Below are positions 8,895 through 18,493 of a stretch of DNA of 64,000 bases, in pieces. The position numbers and the translations under genes are program-made. The number at the start of each line of letters is the position of its first letter. The stretch's first letter is position 1. The notes beneath the pieces were generated by a model. The model worked only from the letters and a program-made list of their open reading frames with translations, did not search any database and had not been told where the DNA came from. The DNA comes from an uncultured bacterium (GTDB lineage: Bacteria > Cyanobacteriota > Vampirovibrionia > Gastranaerophilales > Gastranaerophilaceae): contig CASFTJ010000002.1 in NCBI GenBank assembly GCA_949297715.1, positions 235,043-299,042 on the forward strand, in the 5' to 3' direction.

Positions 8895-9776
8895 ATGATA
8901 AAATTACTGCATCCCAAATTGAGATTTGAAGGCTGGGAGCCTATGGGATTATATAAAAGACCGGCAGATACAAGGACTGTTGATGAATTAAAAGGAACAA
9001 TTGAGGCTTGGTCAAGACGAGTAGGTGATGTAAAAGCAATTTTGCCTGAGTTAGATAGTATGAATCCAAAGCATTTGGGGCTTGTCGCAGACACCATCGA
9101 GCTTTCACAAAAGCCTGCAAATCAATTTGAAGATGTAGATATGTTAAATCCGGAGGAGCAATTTGGACCTTTTAATCCTTTAGAAAAATTAATGGCAATT
9201 TTTCCGATAATATCTTATAAAAATCCTCATGCTATGGATTTTTCGCAAGGGGTTGTCGATACTACCGGAAAAATGATGTCGAAGTTTTATCTTAAAGCCG
9301 CAGCAGATACGGAATTTTTATTAGATGACGGCGTTGATAAGCATTTTCAAAATGCAATTCCTATAGTTGAAAATATTGCAAAAGAGGCGATGACAGTTCC
9401 CGCCGAAGATTTTGGGCGTGAAGCAGAATTTATGGGTTCAGTGCTTACAATAATAGAAGAGGATTCTGATCCAGAGAAAATAGCATTACTTAAAGATGTT
9501 TATGAAGTTATGAACCATAAATGCCTAAAAGAATTTGATTTTGGTGCTCTTATAAAAAGTGAAGTTTCACCTGATGTTATAAAGGAAAATTTAAAGACAA
9601 TAAAGGATGATTTTGGTTTAGCTTATGGCTATGGCAAGATAGTTAATGTGAATGAATATTTGACGAAGAATCCGGAAGATAAAAGAATTCCTTTTCGTAA
9701 TTGGAATGATAATGTATTACACCGGATTACACCGGATGAATTAACCGAAAGATTCAGAACAGGAAATTACATTTAA
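8895..9776 (+). CDS. Unrecognised protein, tandem paralogue A
   Basis: 293 residues, predicted soluble, no signal peptide or membrane helix. No family recognised. The N-terminal 75 residues are closely related to the next gene: both have RFxGW near residue 10, then PADTRT, ELK, VKA-LP and KHLGLVADTIELS. Mostly helical by composition. Start ATG follows CGGAGG. The two copies are separated by 78 bases and probably co-transcribed. Divergence is higher in the C-terminal two thirds, so the shared N-terminal block is the likely functional or targeting part. Confidence 0.8.
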   Translation: MIKLLHPKLRFEGWEPMGLYKRPADTRTVDELKGTIEAWSRRVGDVKAILPELDSMNPKHLGLVADTIELSQKPANQFEDVDMLNPEEQFGPFNPLEKLMAIFPIISYKNPHAMDFSQGVVDTTGKMMSKFYLKAAADTEFLLDDGVDKHFQNAIPIVENIAKEAMTVPAEDFGREAEFMGSVLTIIEEDSDPEKIALLKDVYEVMNHKCLKEFDFGALIKSEVSPDVIKENLKTIKDDFGLAYGYGKIVNVNEYLTKNPEDKRIPFRNWNDNVLHRITPDELTERFRTGNYI

Positions 9777-9854
9777 TTTGAAAGTTACTGACAAAAAGGT
9801 AAAAAATATTTTGTTTGAATTTAAAATAAAAGTAAGAAATAAAAAGGAGACATT

Positions 9855-10640
9855 ATGGCAATAAAATTAACTGCACCTTTAACAAGGTTTGGCGGCTGGC
9901 AGACTATGGGTGCTGTAAAACATCCGGCAGATACAAGAACGGCCGAAGAATTAAAAGAAACAATCAGATTATGGGCACTTGCAAATAAGGAAGTAAAAGC
10001 TTTTCTTCCGCAGTTAGAAAAAATTAAGGAGAAACATTTAGGCTTAGTTGCTGATACAATAGAGCTTTCAATGAGGCGTGCAATGCTTTCTGAGGATATA
10101 AATTTGATAGAGCCTGTAGAACAAAACGGGAAAAGTATTTTAGGTTTAATGCTTGATTCTTACAGTGTTGCTTCAAAAGAAAATCCTGAAGCTTTAGACT
10201 TTGTGCAGGAAGTTATAAATAACACGGATACACGGACAGCAAAGGTATTTTTTCTTGAATCAGCAGGCGGAGTTTTAGAAAATAAAGATCTTGCACCGCA
10301 GTTTAAGGCAACAACTCCTCTGGTAGAATTTTTTGCCAAACAAACTCTTGATCCGCCAAATCCGATAAGTTTTGCCCCGCAAAGAAACTTTATGACACTT
10401 GTTAAGTCTGCGGTGAATGAACATGCAAATCCGGAAAAAATTTCGCTTGTAAAAGAGCTTTTTGATAAAATTGGTAATAAAGCTTATTTTAAATTGTTTG
10501 ATTTTGTTGTAGCTGAAGCACCAGTATCCAAAGTTAAAGACAACATCAATTCAGTAGAACAAGTTGCAGATATGTTTGTTAGAGATAGAAAAATTCTTGA
10601 TGCCGTTAAATTTTTGAACAGAAATACCAATTTATACTAA
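9855..10640 (+). CDS. Unrecognised protein, tandem paralogue B
   Basis: 261 residues, paralogue of the preceding gene (shared RFGGW, PADTRT, KHLGLVADTIELS in the first 75 residues, and weaker similarity such as NPEALDF against NPHAMDF further on). No signal peptide, membrane helix or known motif. AAGGAG precedes the ATG. The last nine bases overlap the convergent histidine kinase gene. Confidence 0.8.
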   Translation: MAIKLTAPLTRFGGWQTMGAVKHPADTRTAEELKETIRLWALANKEVKAFLPQLEKIKEKHLGLVADTIELSMRRAMLSEDINLIEPVEQNGKSILGLMLDSYSVASKENPEALDFVQEVINNTDTRTAKVFFLESAGGVLENKDLAPQFKATTPLVEFFAKQTLDPPNPISFAPQRNFMTLVKSAVNEHANPEKISLVKELFDKIGNKAYFKLFDFVVAEAPVSKVKDNINSVEQVADMFVRDRKILDAVKFLNRNTNLY

Positions 10641-12341
10641 AATTTCTTCGGATTTAATATTCGCTGAATCAACTGGTATTGCAAAGTGAAAATTAGAACC
10701 TTTGTTAAGGACACTATCGCACCAAATAGCGCCGTTATGGGCTTCCAGAAGCTGTCTTGCAATCGGAAGCCCAAGACCTGTTCCGCCGGCTTTGCGCGAA
10801 AGTGAATTTTCAATTTGCGCAAATTTGTCAAATGCGTGCAAGTATTCGTTTTCAGCAATTCCGATTCCTTCATCCTCGACTGATACTATCACGTAATCAC
10901 CTTTTAAATTCTTCATATATTCCGCAAAACAGGGATGATACTCTATGTCATCGGCATTTTTAAGTTCCGATTTAAGGGTAATATTTTTACCTTCGGGGGT
11001 GAATTTTATGGCATTAGAAAGAAGGTTTGTTAAAACCTGCTCCAATCTTTGAGAATCTCCCATAATATTTGGAAGATTTTCTTCCGTTTTAATTATAAGA
11101 TTAAGCGATTTTTCTTTAGCAAGTCCTGATAGTGCGGATTTTACATAATCCATGACCGTATTAATAGAAACCGGTTTGAATTGAAAATCCATTTTACCTG
11201 CTTCAATTTTAGAAAGATCCAGAAGGTCGTTTATAATTCCGGAAAGTCTTGTGACATTACGCTTCGCCATAGATAAGAACTTTTCGGAATTTTCCGTAAC
11301 TTCTCCGCAGCGCCCGCTTAAAAGTATATCAAGAGAATTTTTAATTGAAGTTAATGGGGTTCTAAGTTCGTGCGAAACTATCGAAATAAATTCCGATTTA
11401 AGCTTCTCAAGCCGTTCAAGTTTTTGGTTTGTTTCAATAATTTCCTGATACAAAGAAGCGTTTTTTAAAGGTAAAGTTACCTGCTGTACAATAGTTTGAA
11501 AACATTTTGAATCCTCAGGTGAAAAATGATTTTCTTTGAATACTTCAACACATCCGTAAAAAGTATCACCCAACGCAATCCGCGCAAACATATTATCAAA
11601 TCTGAAAAGCGTAAAGTTGAATCTGTTTGCCGGAAATTTTATGTATTTGAGAACTTTTAATTTGTTTTCGTCAATTTTAAAAGGAATGTCCCCGTTTTCA
11701 AAAAGTGAGTTGTAATTGTAAATTGTACGAACTTTAATCGCATTTAACAATTCATCAGAAATTTCATATAAAGAATTCAATATTAAAACAGGTTCTTCAC
11801 CGGAGCAGAAGGAAAGCGTGCAGGCAAGCGAAAAACTAAGGGTTTTATCTAACCCCTCAATCATAAATTCAAGCAGTTTTTCACTATTAAGAGTGCTTGC
11901 AAATTGTGAGCTTATGCCATAAAGCGTGTTTTGTCTGTAAAGGCTTGCCGCAAGATCTTTGTTTGTATCAGCAAGTTTTTTCAGTGAACTTTGCGCACGG
12001 ATATTTATGCTTAATGCCGCAAGTATCATTGAATCCGAAAAATCATCTGAAATAATTGCATTTATTGATTTTGAGATGTCTTTATCTGGATTTTTGTTAC
12101 CCGTAATAAGTATAACAATTGAATTTTCGACTAAACTCCTTATATTTTTCAGAACTTCTTTTACGTTAAAAGAGGATGTTTCATTATCAAAAAGGACAAT
12201 ATCCTGAGCTTCTGCGCTAAGAATATCATCAATAATCTTTAAGTCAGCAGAATTTTTAAAATCATAAGAATTTTCGCGACAAAGTTTGTCGTATTTTTCA
12301 ATAACATTTATCCTGTCTGAAATGAGAAAAATTCTAGTCAT
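10632..12341 (-). CDS. Soluble histidine kinase with pseudo-receiver and GAF-like domains
   Basis: 569 residues, no membrane helix. Domains in order: N-terminal receiver-like fold (1-115) with Asp52 but ISDR in place of the acidic pair; linker coiled coil; GAF-like sensor (about 140-295); HisKA with phospho-acceptor His324 in SHELRTPL; HATPase_c with N-box Asn443 (NLLSNAIKFTP), DEGIGI and GGTGLGLPIA. It should autophosphorylate in response to a cytoplasmic signal and pass phosphate to a response regulator, perhaps the orphan at 8369-8740. It is not adjacent to its own regulator. Weak Shine-Dalgarno at the chosen ATG. Confidence 0.9.
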   Translation of the reverse strand: MTRIFLISDRINVIEKYDKLCRENSYDFKNSADLKIIDDILSAEAQDIVLFDNETSSFNVKEVLKNIRSLVENSIVILITGNKNPDKDISKSINAIISDDFSDSMILAALSINIRAQSSLKKLADTNKDLAASLYRQNTLYGISSQFASTLNSEKLLEFMIEGLDKTLSFSLACTLSFCSGEEPVLILNSLYEISDELLNAIKVRTIYNYNSLFENGDIPFKIDENKLKVLKYIKFPANRFNFTLFRFDNMFARIALGDTFYGCVEVFKENHFSPEDSKCFQTIVQQVTLPLKNASLYQEIIETNQKLERLEKLKSEFISIVSHELRTPLTSIKNSLDILLSGRCGEVTENSEKFLSMAKRNVTRLSGIINDLLDLSKIEAGKMDFQFKPVSINTVMDYVKSALSGLAKEKSLNLIIKTEENLPNIMGDSQRLEQVLTNLLSNAIKFTPEGKNITLKSELKNADDIEYHPCFAEYMKNLKGDYVIVSVEDEGIGIAENEYLHAFDKFAQIENSLSRKAGGTGLGLPIARQLLEAHNGAIWCDSVLNKGSNFHFAIPVDSANIKSEEILV

Positions 12342-12516
12342 ACTTTCATGGTAGCAGTGAATTAAGTAATGGCAAATATGTTAAGACATCCGCAATTTTG
12401 AAAAACAGAAATGTAAATAATTGTAAAGAAAATAAAATAGATATCAAAAAAATTAAAGAACAGTAAAGTAAAGTCCGTATTAGAAGATAAGAAATACTAT
12501 AGGAAAGGACTCATAA

Positions 12517-14226
12517 ATGGGTTTAGCGGCATCACAAGCGAGATTGTTAAGTATAACCTCAAGACTGTCAGACAATGAATTGCGCAGTCAAACGATTACT
12601 AATGCCAAAACATCACTTGCAAATGAAACAACAGCAGCAAGTTCAGCTTACATGGATGCTTTGAATGCAACGGAATTATTGTATACAACCTATGACGGCG
12701 GTGGAAACAAAGTAACAGAAAAATTGACTGGAGTTTCATTAAGCCAATACGGCGAATTGAAAAACCAATACGGAATAATTAACCAACACGGTCAAATTTT
12801 AGTGTCAGAACTTGATGCAACGAATTATGAAACAAGTTCAGATATGTATGACTTTTTGGATAAATATGGTGTATTAGCTCCGGAAGGCGAGTGGGAGACT
12901 ATACAGGTAGAAAATCCCGAATGGCAAGTAGCTTGGGACGAATACAACAAAGAATATGATGAATGGAAAGCAAAAGAACCTCAAAAAACAAATGAAATAT
13001 ATTGGATATCCGGTACAAATAACGAATTGTATTTAAAATTTAAATCAGCATCTGCAGCATGTTATAACAATGCAACTGCAGGCAGTTATGGTGCAAGTTG
13101 TTATTTACATGTTCTTGCACATTTGATAGATTTGGAAATAGTAGACAATACGGGTCATTCATATGCTTCTCGCGGCGATTATGCAGCAGATCCTAATGCA
13201 TACCCTAAAACTTTCCAGACAATAACAGGTAAAGAGGTAAAAATTTCTGGAAGTAATATAAACGGTTCAAATATTCAGTCAAATAGTTATAGTGATGATA
13301 TGAAGGAAGTGTCGGATATAGTTTGCAATCCGAACAAAATAATTTATGCAGCAGAAAATGAAACAATGAAGCAGGAACTTATTGATGCGATGAATGATCC
13401 ATCATTGACTCAGGAGCAAAAAGATCTTATTACCTTGATGAATAACTATTATATGGATTCAAACGGTAATGTGCAGTTAAAAACGTTGAAACAAAAATGT
13501 ATTGATATGTTCTATGTAGTAGATAAAAGAAATACGTTAGGCATTAATTATGATCCTGATTTATTAAATCTGTTGTATTCATTTCAGGAAGATATGGTAC
13601 AAGCATTTAAAGAATTTGATGAAAATGCATATAATCGTGACTACAATGATTGGTTAGCCGAGGAACCGGATAAACCGGAAGTACCATATTACATAGAAGA
13701 AAAGGTTCCTACAATTGAGAACAAAGACATGGGACAGTGGTATGTCAATTTGTGGCACAGAATGAACGGTCCAAGCCAAGATAAAGCCGGAACTGTATTG
13801 GAAGACGGAACAGTTGTTGAGGGCGGTAAAACCTCAGGTGGACGTCCGTTATATAAAGTATTAGAAGACGGATTGATGGATAATCCGGAATGGCTTCAGT
13901 CTGCACTAGCAAACGGTACTGTAACTTTAGAACAGGTTCAGTTTGTAGAAGAAGCTGAAGTTGGTACCGGTCTTGCAGATTGCGAGTGGGCTTCAATAAT
14001 CTGGACAAATGCTGCCGATATTACAGAAAGCCAGAATGAAACGGCAATAACTTTAGCTGAAATTCAGTATGAACAGGCCTTGAATGATATTCAAGCAAAA
14101 GACAAACAATTTGATAATCAATTGAAAATTCTTGATACAGAACATAATGCTCTACAGACAGAATATGACAGTGTAAAATCAATAATAGAAAAAACTGTTG
14201 AACGAAACTTAAAATTATATTCATAA
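12517..14226 (+). CDS. MGLAASQAR-type large protein of unknown function
   Basis: 569 residues. N-terminus MGLAASQARLLSITSRLSDN is followed by a Ser/Thr/Asn-rich helical region without a classical signal peptide; Tyr/Trp/Asn-rich middle; and a C-terminal coiled coil (about 510-569) ending KSIIEKTVERNLKLYS. The ordered helical ends flanking a variable middle recall axial or hook-associated filament proteins, but no flagellin motif is present and I do not assign a function. Good GGAAAGGA upstream. I recall the N-terminal motif as recurrent in gut relatives of cyanobacteria; that is memory, not a search. Confidence 0.72.
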   Translation: MGLAASQARLLSITSRLSDNELRSQTITNAKTSLANETTAASSAYMDALNATELLYTTYDGGGNKVTEKLTGVSLSQYGELKNQYGIINQHGQILVSELDATNYETSSDMYDFLDKYGVLAPEGEWETIQVENPEWQVAWDEYNKEYDEWKAKEPQKTNEIYWISGTNNELYLKFKSASAACYNNATAGSYGASCYLHVLAHLIDLEIVDNTGHSYASRGDYAADPNAYPKTFQTITGKEVKISGSNINGSNIQSNSYSDDMKEVSDIVCNPNKIIYAAENETMKQELIDAMNDPSLTQEQKDLITLMNNYYMDSNGNVQLKTLKQKCIDMFYVVDKRNTLGINYDPDLLNLLYSFQEDMVQAFKEFDENAYNRDYNDWLAEEPDKPEVPYYIEEKVPTIENKDMGQWYVNLWHRMNGPSQDKAGTVLEDGTVVEGGKTSGGRPLYKVLEDGLMDNPEWLQSALANGTVTLEQVQFVEEAEVGTGLADCEWASIIWTNAADITESQNETAITLAEIQYEQALNDIQAKDKQFDNQLKILDTEHNALQTEYDSVKSIIEKTVERNLKLYS

Positions 14227-14265
14227 AGGAGGCAGTGTGAAGCGGTGTGGATAAAATAAATTTAT

Positions 14266-14322
14266 ATAACAGTTAGTGCAAAACGGTATATCATATTTTG
14301 TTTTGTAATAACTGTTATTTTC
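14266..14322 (+). terminator. Imperfect inverted repeat, possible terminator
   Basis: Two 19-base arms (14266-14284 and 14300-14318) pair at 17 positions around a 15-base loop, followed by TTT. It lies between two same-strand genes 150 bases apart. Could be a weak terminator or an mRNA-stabilising hairpin. Confidence 0.45.
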
Positions 14323-14374
14323 AAAATTATAAAAAATTAAAGTGAATGTGCAGTGTAATAAAAGGAGAAAACAA

Positions 14375-15385
14375 ATGGACAAATTTACCATCAAAGGACT
14401 AATGGATTATTATTTAAGGACGAATAGTACAGGTACACCTTTCCGGGATTTGACACAAGAAGATTTGGCAAGTTTGGCAGTTCTTTCAATTTTTGATAAG
14501 AAAGGTCAAACAGTTCAAACCAGCAATTATACATATGAAAGGCCTGACGGGGTTATAGATACATCGGAGTTTAATGTAACACGAGAAGAATATGAAAAAG
14601 CCGTAAAAAATATTAGCAAACAAATTAAAAAAGAAATCGGAAAAGACTTTACAGGCGTAAACATCCCGTCATACGACGATATGCAGGCAATGCTGAAAGA
14701 GGATAATAAGATTACTTTTTCCGAGATAAATTTGTTTGTTCGTGAAAAAATTATAAGAAAATCAGAAACCGATAGACCGCAGCCGATTTTAATACCTGAA
14801 AAAACAGCAAGTAATGAAAAAACACCTGAGCAGATGCGTCAATTTTTAGCGGAAATTGAAAACAGTCCTTTAAGTATTGAGGCTATGGAAAGAATTGATG
14901 CAAAACTTGCGGAAGCTAAAGCTAACGGAACTACAGCATTTGATTTTACCGGCTTAGCAGATGATGCTCAGAAGGAAATTGATGCTTTTGTTCCTGATAA
15001 TGATGCTTCTTACAATGTTCAGGACGGGATTGACGGCCGCCAGTATAATGACTGCGGGCAAGTTGTTACCCGTATAAATAATACCGCAGGCTTTTATGAA
15101 AAATATAAATACGAGAGCGATAAATCAGATGAAAATTATCATGAAATGATGCGATATAACGGTAATGGTTATAAAACAGAGTATTTCCGCCGTGAGACTT
15201 TAAAAGATAAAGACGGTAAATCTTTTACGGGTGTTGTAATTTATGTGTTGGATGAAAATGAAAAAGTTGTAAGAATTACTTATCCTGAGGGTGCTGTTTA
15301 TGATAAAAGAGTTGACGATTTCAATGACTACAATATGTTTATGCAATGGCTTAAATATGATGAGGCGATTAACGGTGCAGAATAA
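14375..15385 (+). CDS. Unrecognised acidic protein with a degenerate EF-hand-like loop
   Basis: 336 residues from the ATG at 14375, which has AAAGGAG upstream; a GTG at 14342 has no such site. No signal peptide or membrane helix. The segment RPDGVIDTSEF near residue 60 has the G-x-I-x-x-x-E-F half of an EF-hand loop but lacks the first two acidic ligands. The C-terminal third is Tyr/Asp/Lys-rich and ends near NDYNMFMQWLKYDEAI. Follows the MGLAASQAR-type gene on the same strand; a shared pathway is possible but not shown. Confidence 0.7.
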   Translation: MDKFTIKGLMDYYLRTNSTGTPFRDLTQEDLASLAVLSIFDKKGQTVQTSNYTYERPDGVIDTSEFNVTREEYEKAVKNISKQIKKEIGKDFTGVNIPSYDDMQAMLKEDNKITFSEINLFVREKIIRKSETDRPQPILIPEKTASNEKTPEQMRQFLAEIENSPLSIEAMERIDAKLAEAKANGTTAFDFTGLADDAQKEIDAFVPDNDASYNVQDGIDGRQYNDCGQVVTRINNTAGFYEKYKYESDKSDENYHEMMRYNGNGYKTEYFRRETLKDKDGKSFTGVVIYVLDENEKVVRITYPEGAVYDKRVDDFNDYNMFMQWLKYDEAINGAE

Positions 15386-15414
15386 ATAAGCTTTCCCTGC
15401 CATTCAAAACTGAT

Positions 15415-15450
15415 AAATCCCTGCTTATAAAAGGCGGGGATTTTAATTTT
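15415..15450. terminator. Terminator between convergent genes
   Basis: Stem AAATCCCTGC/GCGGGGATTT (10 pairs, one wobble) at 15415-15443 with a T-rich tail on the plus strand. It lies between the plus-strand gene ending at 15385 and the minus-strand rel gene ending at 15443. Confidence 0.8.
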
Positions 15451-17665
15451 TCTTATGTTGTTTTGAGTTTCGTTGTTTATTATTTTGTTTGTTATTTTTG
15501 GGGTTTCTAGGCTGATTTGAATGAGCGTGGGAGGTTTGGATACGTTTTACGCTGTAAACATCTGGGATAGATTGAATACTGTTTATAACTTTTTTTAGGG
15601 TATCAATATTATTTAATTCAATACCGAGTTCAATAATCCCTATTTTATTGTTTTTGGATTTAACATTTGCATAATTTATGTTGGTATTGTTGTCGGAAAC
15701 AGCTGAAATAATATCTTTAAGAAGCCCCATTTTTTCTGCAGTTTCAACTCTTATGGTAGTGCTGTAAGTTTTAGTTGTATGATCGCCTGACCATCTTATA
15801 TCCATCATTCTTTCGGGCGGAACATTTTCTAATGTTTTGCAGTCAATTCTATGGACAGAAACTCCTTTTGATTTGGTCACTACCCCCACAATAGGCTCTC
15901 CGGGAATTGGAGAACAGCATCTTGCAAATGAGTACATAAGACCTTCAAGTCCTATAATATCCTTTTCTGATTTTTTCTTTTTAGTAGTGTGAAAACTGGT
16001 TTCAGGCGTTTTCTTTTCCGGTTTTTTAAGTTTATTTATGATTTTATTTAAAGTAGTTTCCCCGTACCCGAGTGCTGCGAAAAGGTCGTCGGCGGATTGG
16101 TAATTCATTGCAACTGCAACCTTGTCGAACTCGCCTGATTTTACGTAATCGTCAAAAACGGCTTTAGTAAGTTCGTGTTCAAGGTTTGCTTTACCGACTT
16201 CAATATGGTCTTCGCGGTTATTTTTCTTGAACCATTGCTTAATTTTTGATGAAGCTTGCTTTGTAACAACGAAATTAAGCCAATCAAGACGCGGGGCTTG
16301 GGTTTTTGAAGTCAAAATTTCTACAATATCACCGTTGTTTAATTTGGTATCAAGCTGTGCAATACGTCCGTTTATTAAGGCTCCGACTGTTCTATGTCCG
16401 ACATCGGAGTGGATTCTGTATGCAAAATCGACAGGGGTTGCGTTTATCGGTAAATCAAGAACGTCGCCGTTAGGGGTGAATGCAAAAACCTGATCGGAAA
16501 ATAGATCCAGTTTAACAGAATTTACATAATCTTCGGCATTTGTCATATCCTTGCCGTATTCTGCCATTTTGCGCATCCAACTGAATTGCATATCGGTCGG
16601 ATTGTTGGCCTTTTGTGAGCCTTTTTCTTTGTATCTCCAGTGTGCGGCAACACCATATTCCGCTACTTCGTGCATTTCCCAAGTTCGGATTTGAACTTCA
16701 AGGGGTTTGGATCTGGGGCCTATGACTGAGGTGTGCAAGGATTGATACATATTGCCTTTTGGCATTGCGATGTAATCTTTAAATCTTCCGGGGATTGGTT
16801 TGAATTGTGAATGAATAAGTCCTAAAACTTCGTAGCATTCTTTTTCCGTATCGACAATTACGCGGACTGCAGTTATGTCATATAGATCGTGAAATGCAAT
16901 GTTTAAGCGTTTCATTTTGCTGTAAATACTGTAATAATGCTTTGCACGTCCCGTAATCTGTGCGTTAATTCCGTTTTTTTTAACGTCTTGAGAAATTTTG
17001 TCGATAAGCAGATTAACAGTCATTTCTCTTTCGGCTTTAGTTTGGGATACAAGCTGCGCAATTTCAAAATATTTATCAGGTTCAAGATATCTTAAAGAAA
17101 GATCTTCCAATTCGGCTTTAATACGCCCGATACCCAGTCGGTTAGCCAGAGGTGCAAAAATATCAAGAGTTTCTCGTGCAATTTTCTGTTGTTTATTGGG
17201 TGCCATAAAATTCAGGGTTCGCATGTTATGAAGCCGGTCTGCAAGTTTAAGGAAAATTATTCTGATATCGTTTGCCATAGCGATAAAAAGTCTTCTGAAA
17301 TTTTCCGCCTGACGTTCTTCGTTGGACTTAAACTGCAATTTTCCTAGCTTTGTAACCCCTTGAACAAGCGTTAAAACATCATCTCCGAACAATTCTTTAA
17401 TTTCTTCGGGTTTGGTGTCGGTATCTTCAAGAATGTCGTGCAAAAAAGCCGCAATAAGGGTGTGAGTGTCGACTTTCAAGTCAACAAGAATCTTTGCAAC
17501 TTCAACGGGATGAATAATATAAGGTTCTTCCGAAATTCTGTACTGGTCTTCGTGAAGTTTTTTGGCAAAAAGGTATGCTTTTTCGATTTGCTTTATATCT
17601 TCATCATCTCTGTTTTGAGCGATTAACTTTTCTTTTATTTCATCAAAAAGCGGTTTTTCAGACAT
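15443..17665 (-). CDS. rel: Bifunctional (p)ppGpp synthetase/hydrolase, Rel/SpoT family
   Basis: 740 residues, normal long-RSH length. Domains: HD hydrolase (about 45-150) with intact AAFLHDILEDT (His76-Asp77); synthetase (about 230-345) with GNMYQSLHTSVIGP and VQIRTWEMHEVAEYG; TGS (about 385-450) with FAYRIHSDVGHRTVGA; conserved Cys region FARCCSPIPGEPIVG; C-terminal ACT (about 655-730). Both catalytic halves look intact. It makes and removes the alarmone in response to amino acid starvation through the ribosome. The last 25 residues are Asn/Lys/Gln-rich. No Shine-Dalgarno is present; see the promoter placed almost directly on the start codon. Confidence 0.96.
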   Translation of the reverse strand: MSEKPLFDEIKEKLIAQNRDDEDIKQIEKAYLFAKKLHEDQYRISEEPYIIHPVEVAKILVDLKVDTHTLIAAFLHDILEDTDTKPEEIKELFGDDVLTLVQGVTKLGKLQFKSNEERQAENFRRLFIAMANDIRIIFLKLADRLHNMRTLNFMAPNKQQKIARETLDIFAPLANRLGIGRIKAELEDLSLRYLEPDKYFEIAQLVSQTKAEREMTVNLLIDKISQDVKKNGINAQITGRAKHYYSIYSKMKRLNIAFHDLYDITAVRVIVDTEKECYEVLGLIHSQFKPIPGRFKDYIAMPKGNMYQSLHTSVIGPRSKPLEVQIRTWEMHEVAEYGVAAHWRYKEKGSQKANNPTDMQFSWMRKMAEYGKDMTNAEDYVNSVKLDLFSDQVFAFTPNGDVLDLPINATPVDFAYRIHSDVGHRTVGALINGRIAQLDTKLNNGDIVEILTSKTQAPRLDWLNFVVTKQASSKIKQWFKKNNREDHIEVGKANLEHELTKAVFDDYVKSGEFDKVAVAMNYQSADDLFAALGYGETTLNKIINKLKKPEKKTPETSFHTTKKKKSEKDIIGLEGLMYSFARCCSPIPGEPIVGVVTKSKGVSVHRIDCKTLENVPPERMMDIRWSGDHTTKTYSTTIRVETAEKMGLLKDIISAVSDNNTNINYANVKSKNNKIGIIELGIELNNIDTLKKVINSIQSIPDVYSVKRIQTSHAHSNQPRNPKNNKQNNKQRNSKQHKKN

Positions 17666-17674
17666 GGTATAATT

Positions 17675-17703
17675 ATAATACAGATTTTATCGGTAATTTT
17701 CAA
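17675..17703 (-). promoter_or_regulatory. Promoter of rel, predicting a leaderless or near-leaderless mRNA
   Basis: On the minus strand TTGAAA (17698-17703), 17-base spacer, TATTAT (17675-17680). The usual start point falls about three bases before the rel ATG at 17665, and no Shine-Dalgarno fits in the interval. Confidence 0.55.
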
Positions 17704-17753
17704 GTAAAATCGACAAATTTCATCCATATAAGCGACATGCGGAAGGGAAAATC

Positions 17754-18044
17754 ATGATGGCGGAAAATGAAAATAAAAATCAAATAATTTTTAATCTAAG
17801 AATTTTGCCGAATTCTTCAAAAAACGAAATTATAAAATCGGAGGATATGATAAAAGTTAAGATAACAGCTCCTCCTGTTGACGGAAAGGCCAATAAAGCG
17901 CTTATTGAATTTTTGTCAAAGACTTTCAAAATTCCGAAAACATCTTTTAAGATAATAAAAGGAGAAACATCAAAGGATAAAACTTTGTCGGTATGTGCTG
18001 CGGATGAAGAAAAGTTACAAAATTTGAAAAATTTTTTGAAATAG
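17754..18044 (+). CDS. DUF167/YggU family protein
   Basis: 96 residues, typical length. Carries the family core VKITAPPVDGKANKALIEF and FKIIKGETSKDKTLSV. A small alpha/beta cytoplasmic protein of unknown biochemical role found across bacteria and archaea. GGAAGGGAA lies upstream of the chosen ATG; a second in-frame ATG follows immediately. Confidence 0.9.
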   Translation: MMAENENKNQIIFNLRILPNSSKNEIIKSEDMIKVKITAPPVDGKANKALIEFLSKTFKIPKTSFKIIKGETSKDKTLSVCAADEEKLQNLKNFLK

Positions 18045-18106
18045 TGCAAAAAAAATTTTTACGGTATTTAGTAATAGCGTGATAGTTATATAAAAGGTCA
18101 TAAAAT

Positions 18107-18472
18107 ATGAGAATACAACCTATTAATGTCTCAAAGCATAGATCAACAACATTTGGAGTAAAGATTTCTCCTGAATTACAAGAAAAACTTGTAGCGGAGG
18201 CCGCTGCATGTGGTGATGATTTGAAAAGACTTTCTTACAAAATTGCGAAAATCGAAAGATGGGGAAATCCTAATGCATTGATTGGTACTATTTATTTCCC
18301 GGAGAGGGCATTAAATTGTATTACTATGAGGCTTCCAAAAAGCTCAAAGATGGTTTATGCAACAATGACCTACGGTAAAAGAGTCAGTGATGCTTTTAAT
18401 TTGTTATCGGAAGGCTTGATAAAGAAAAGTGAGAAAATATTGCTTGATACTATTTGTAAGTATGACAATTAA
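18107..18472 (+). CDS. Small tagged protein, TTFGVKIS type
   Basis: 121 residues, no recognised domain. Begins with a polar stretch and then TTFGVKISPELQEKL, nearly the same motif (NFGIKISGK) as in the next gene; the remainder differs. No signal peptide. Probably co-transcribed with the following gene 21 bases downstream. Basic C-terminal half with predicted beta strands. AAAGG precedes the ATG. Confidence 0.7.
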   Translation: MRIQPINVSKHRSTTFGVKISPELQEKLVAEAAACGDDLKRLSYKIAKIERWGNPNALIGTIYFPERALNCITMRLPKSSKMVYATMTYGKRVSDAFNLLSEGLIKKSEKILLDTICKYDN

Positions 18473-18493
18473 ATTTTATGAAAGGAAATATTT

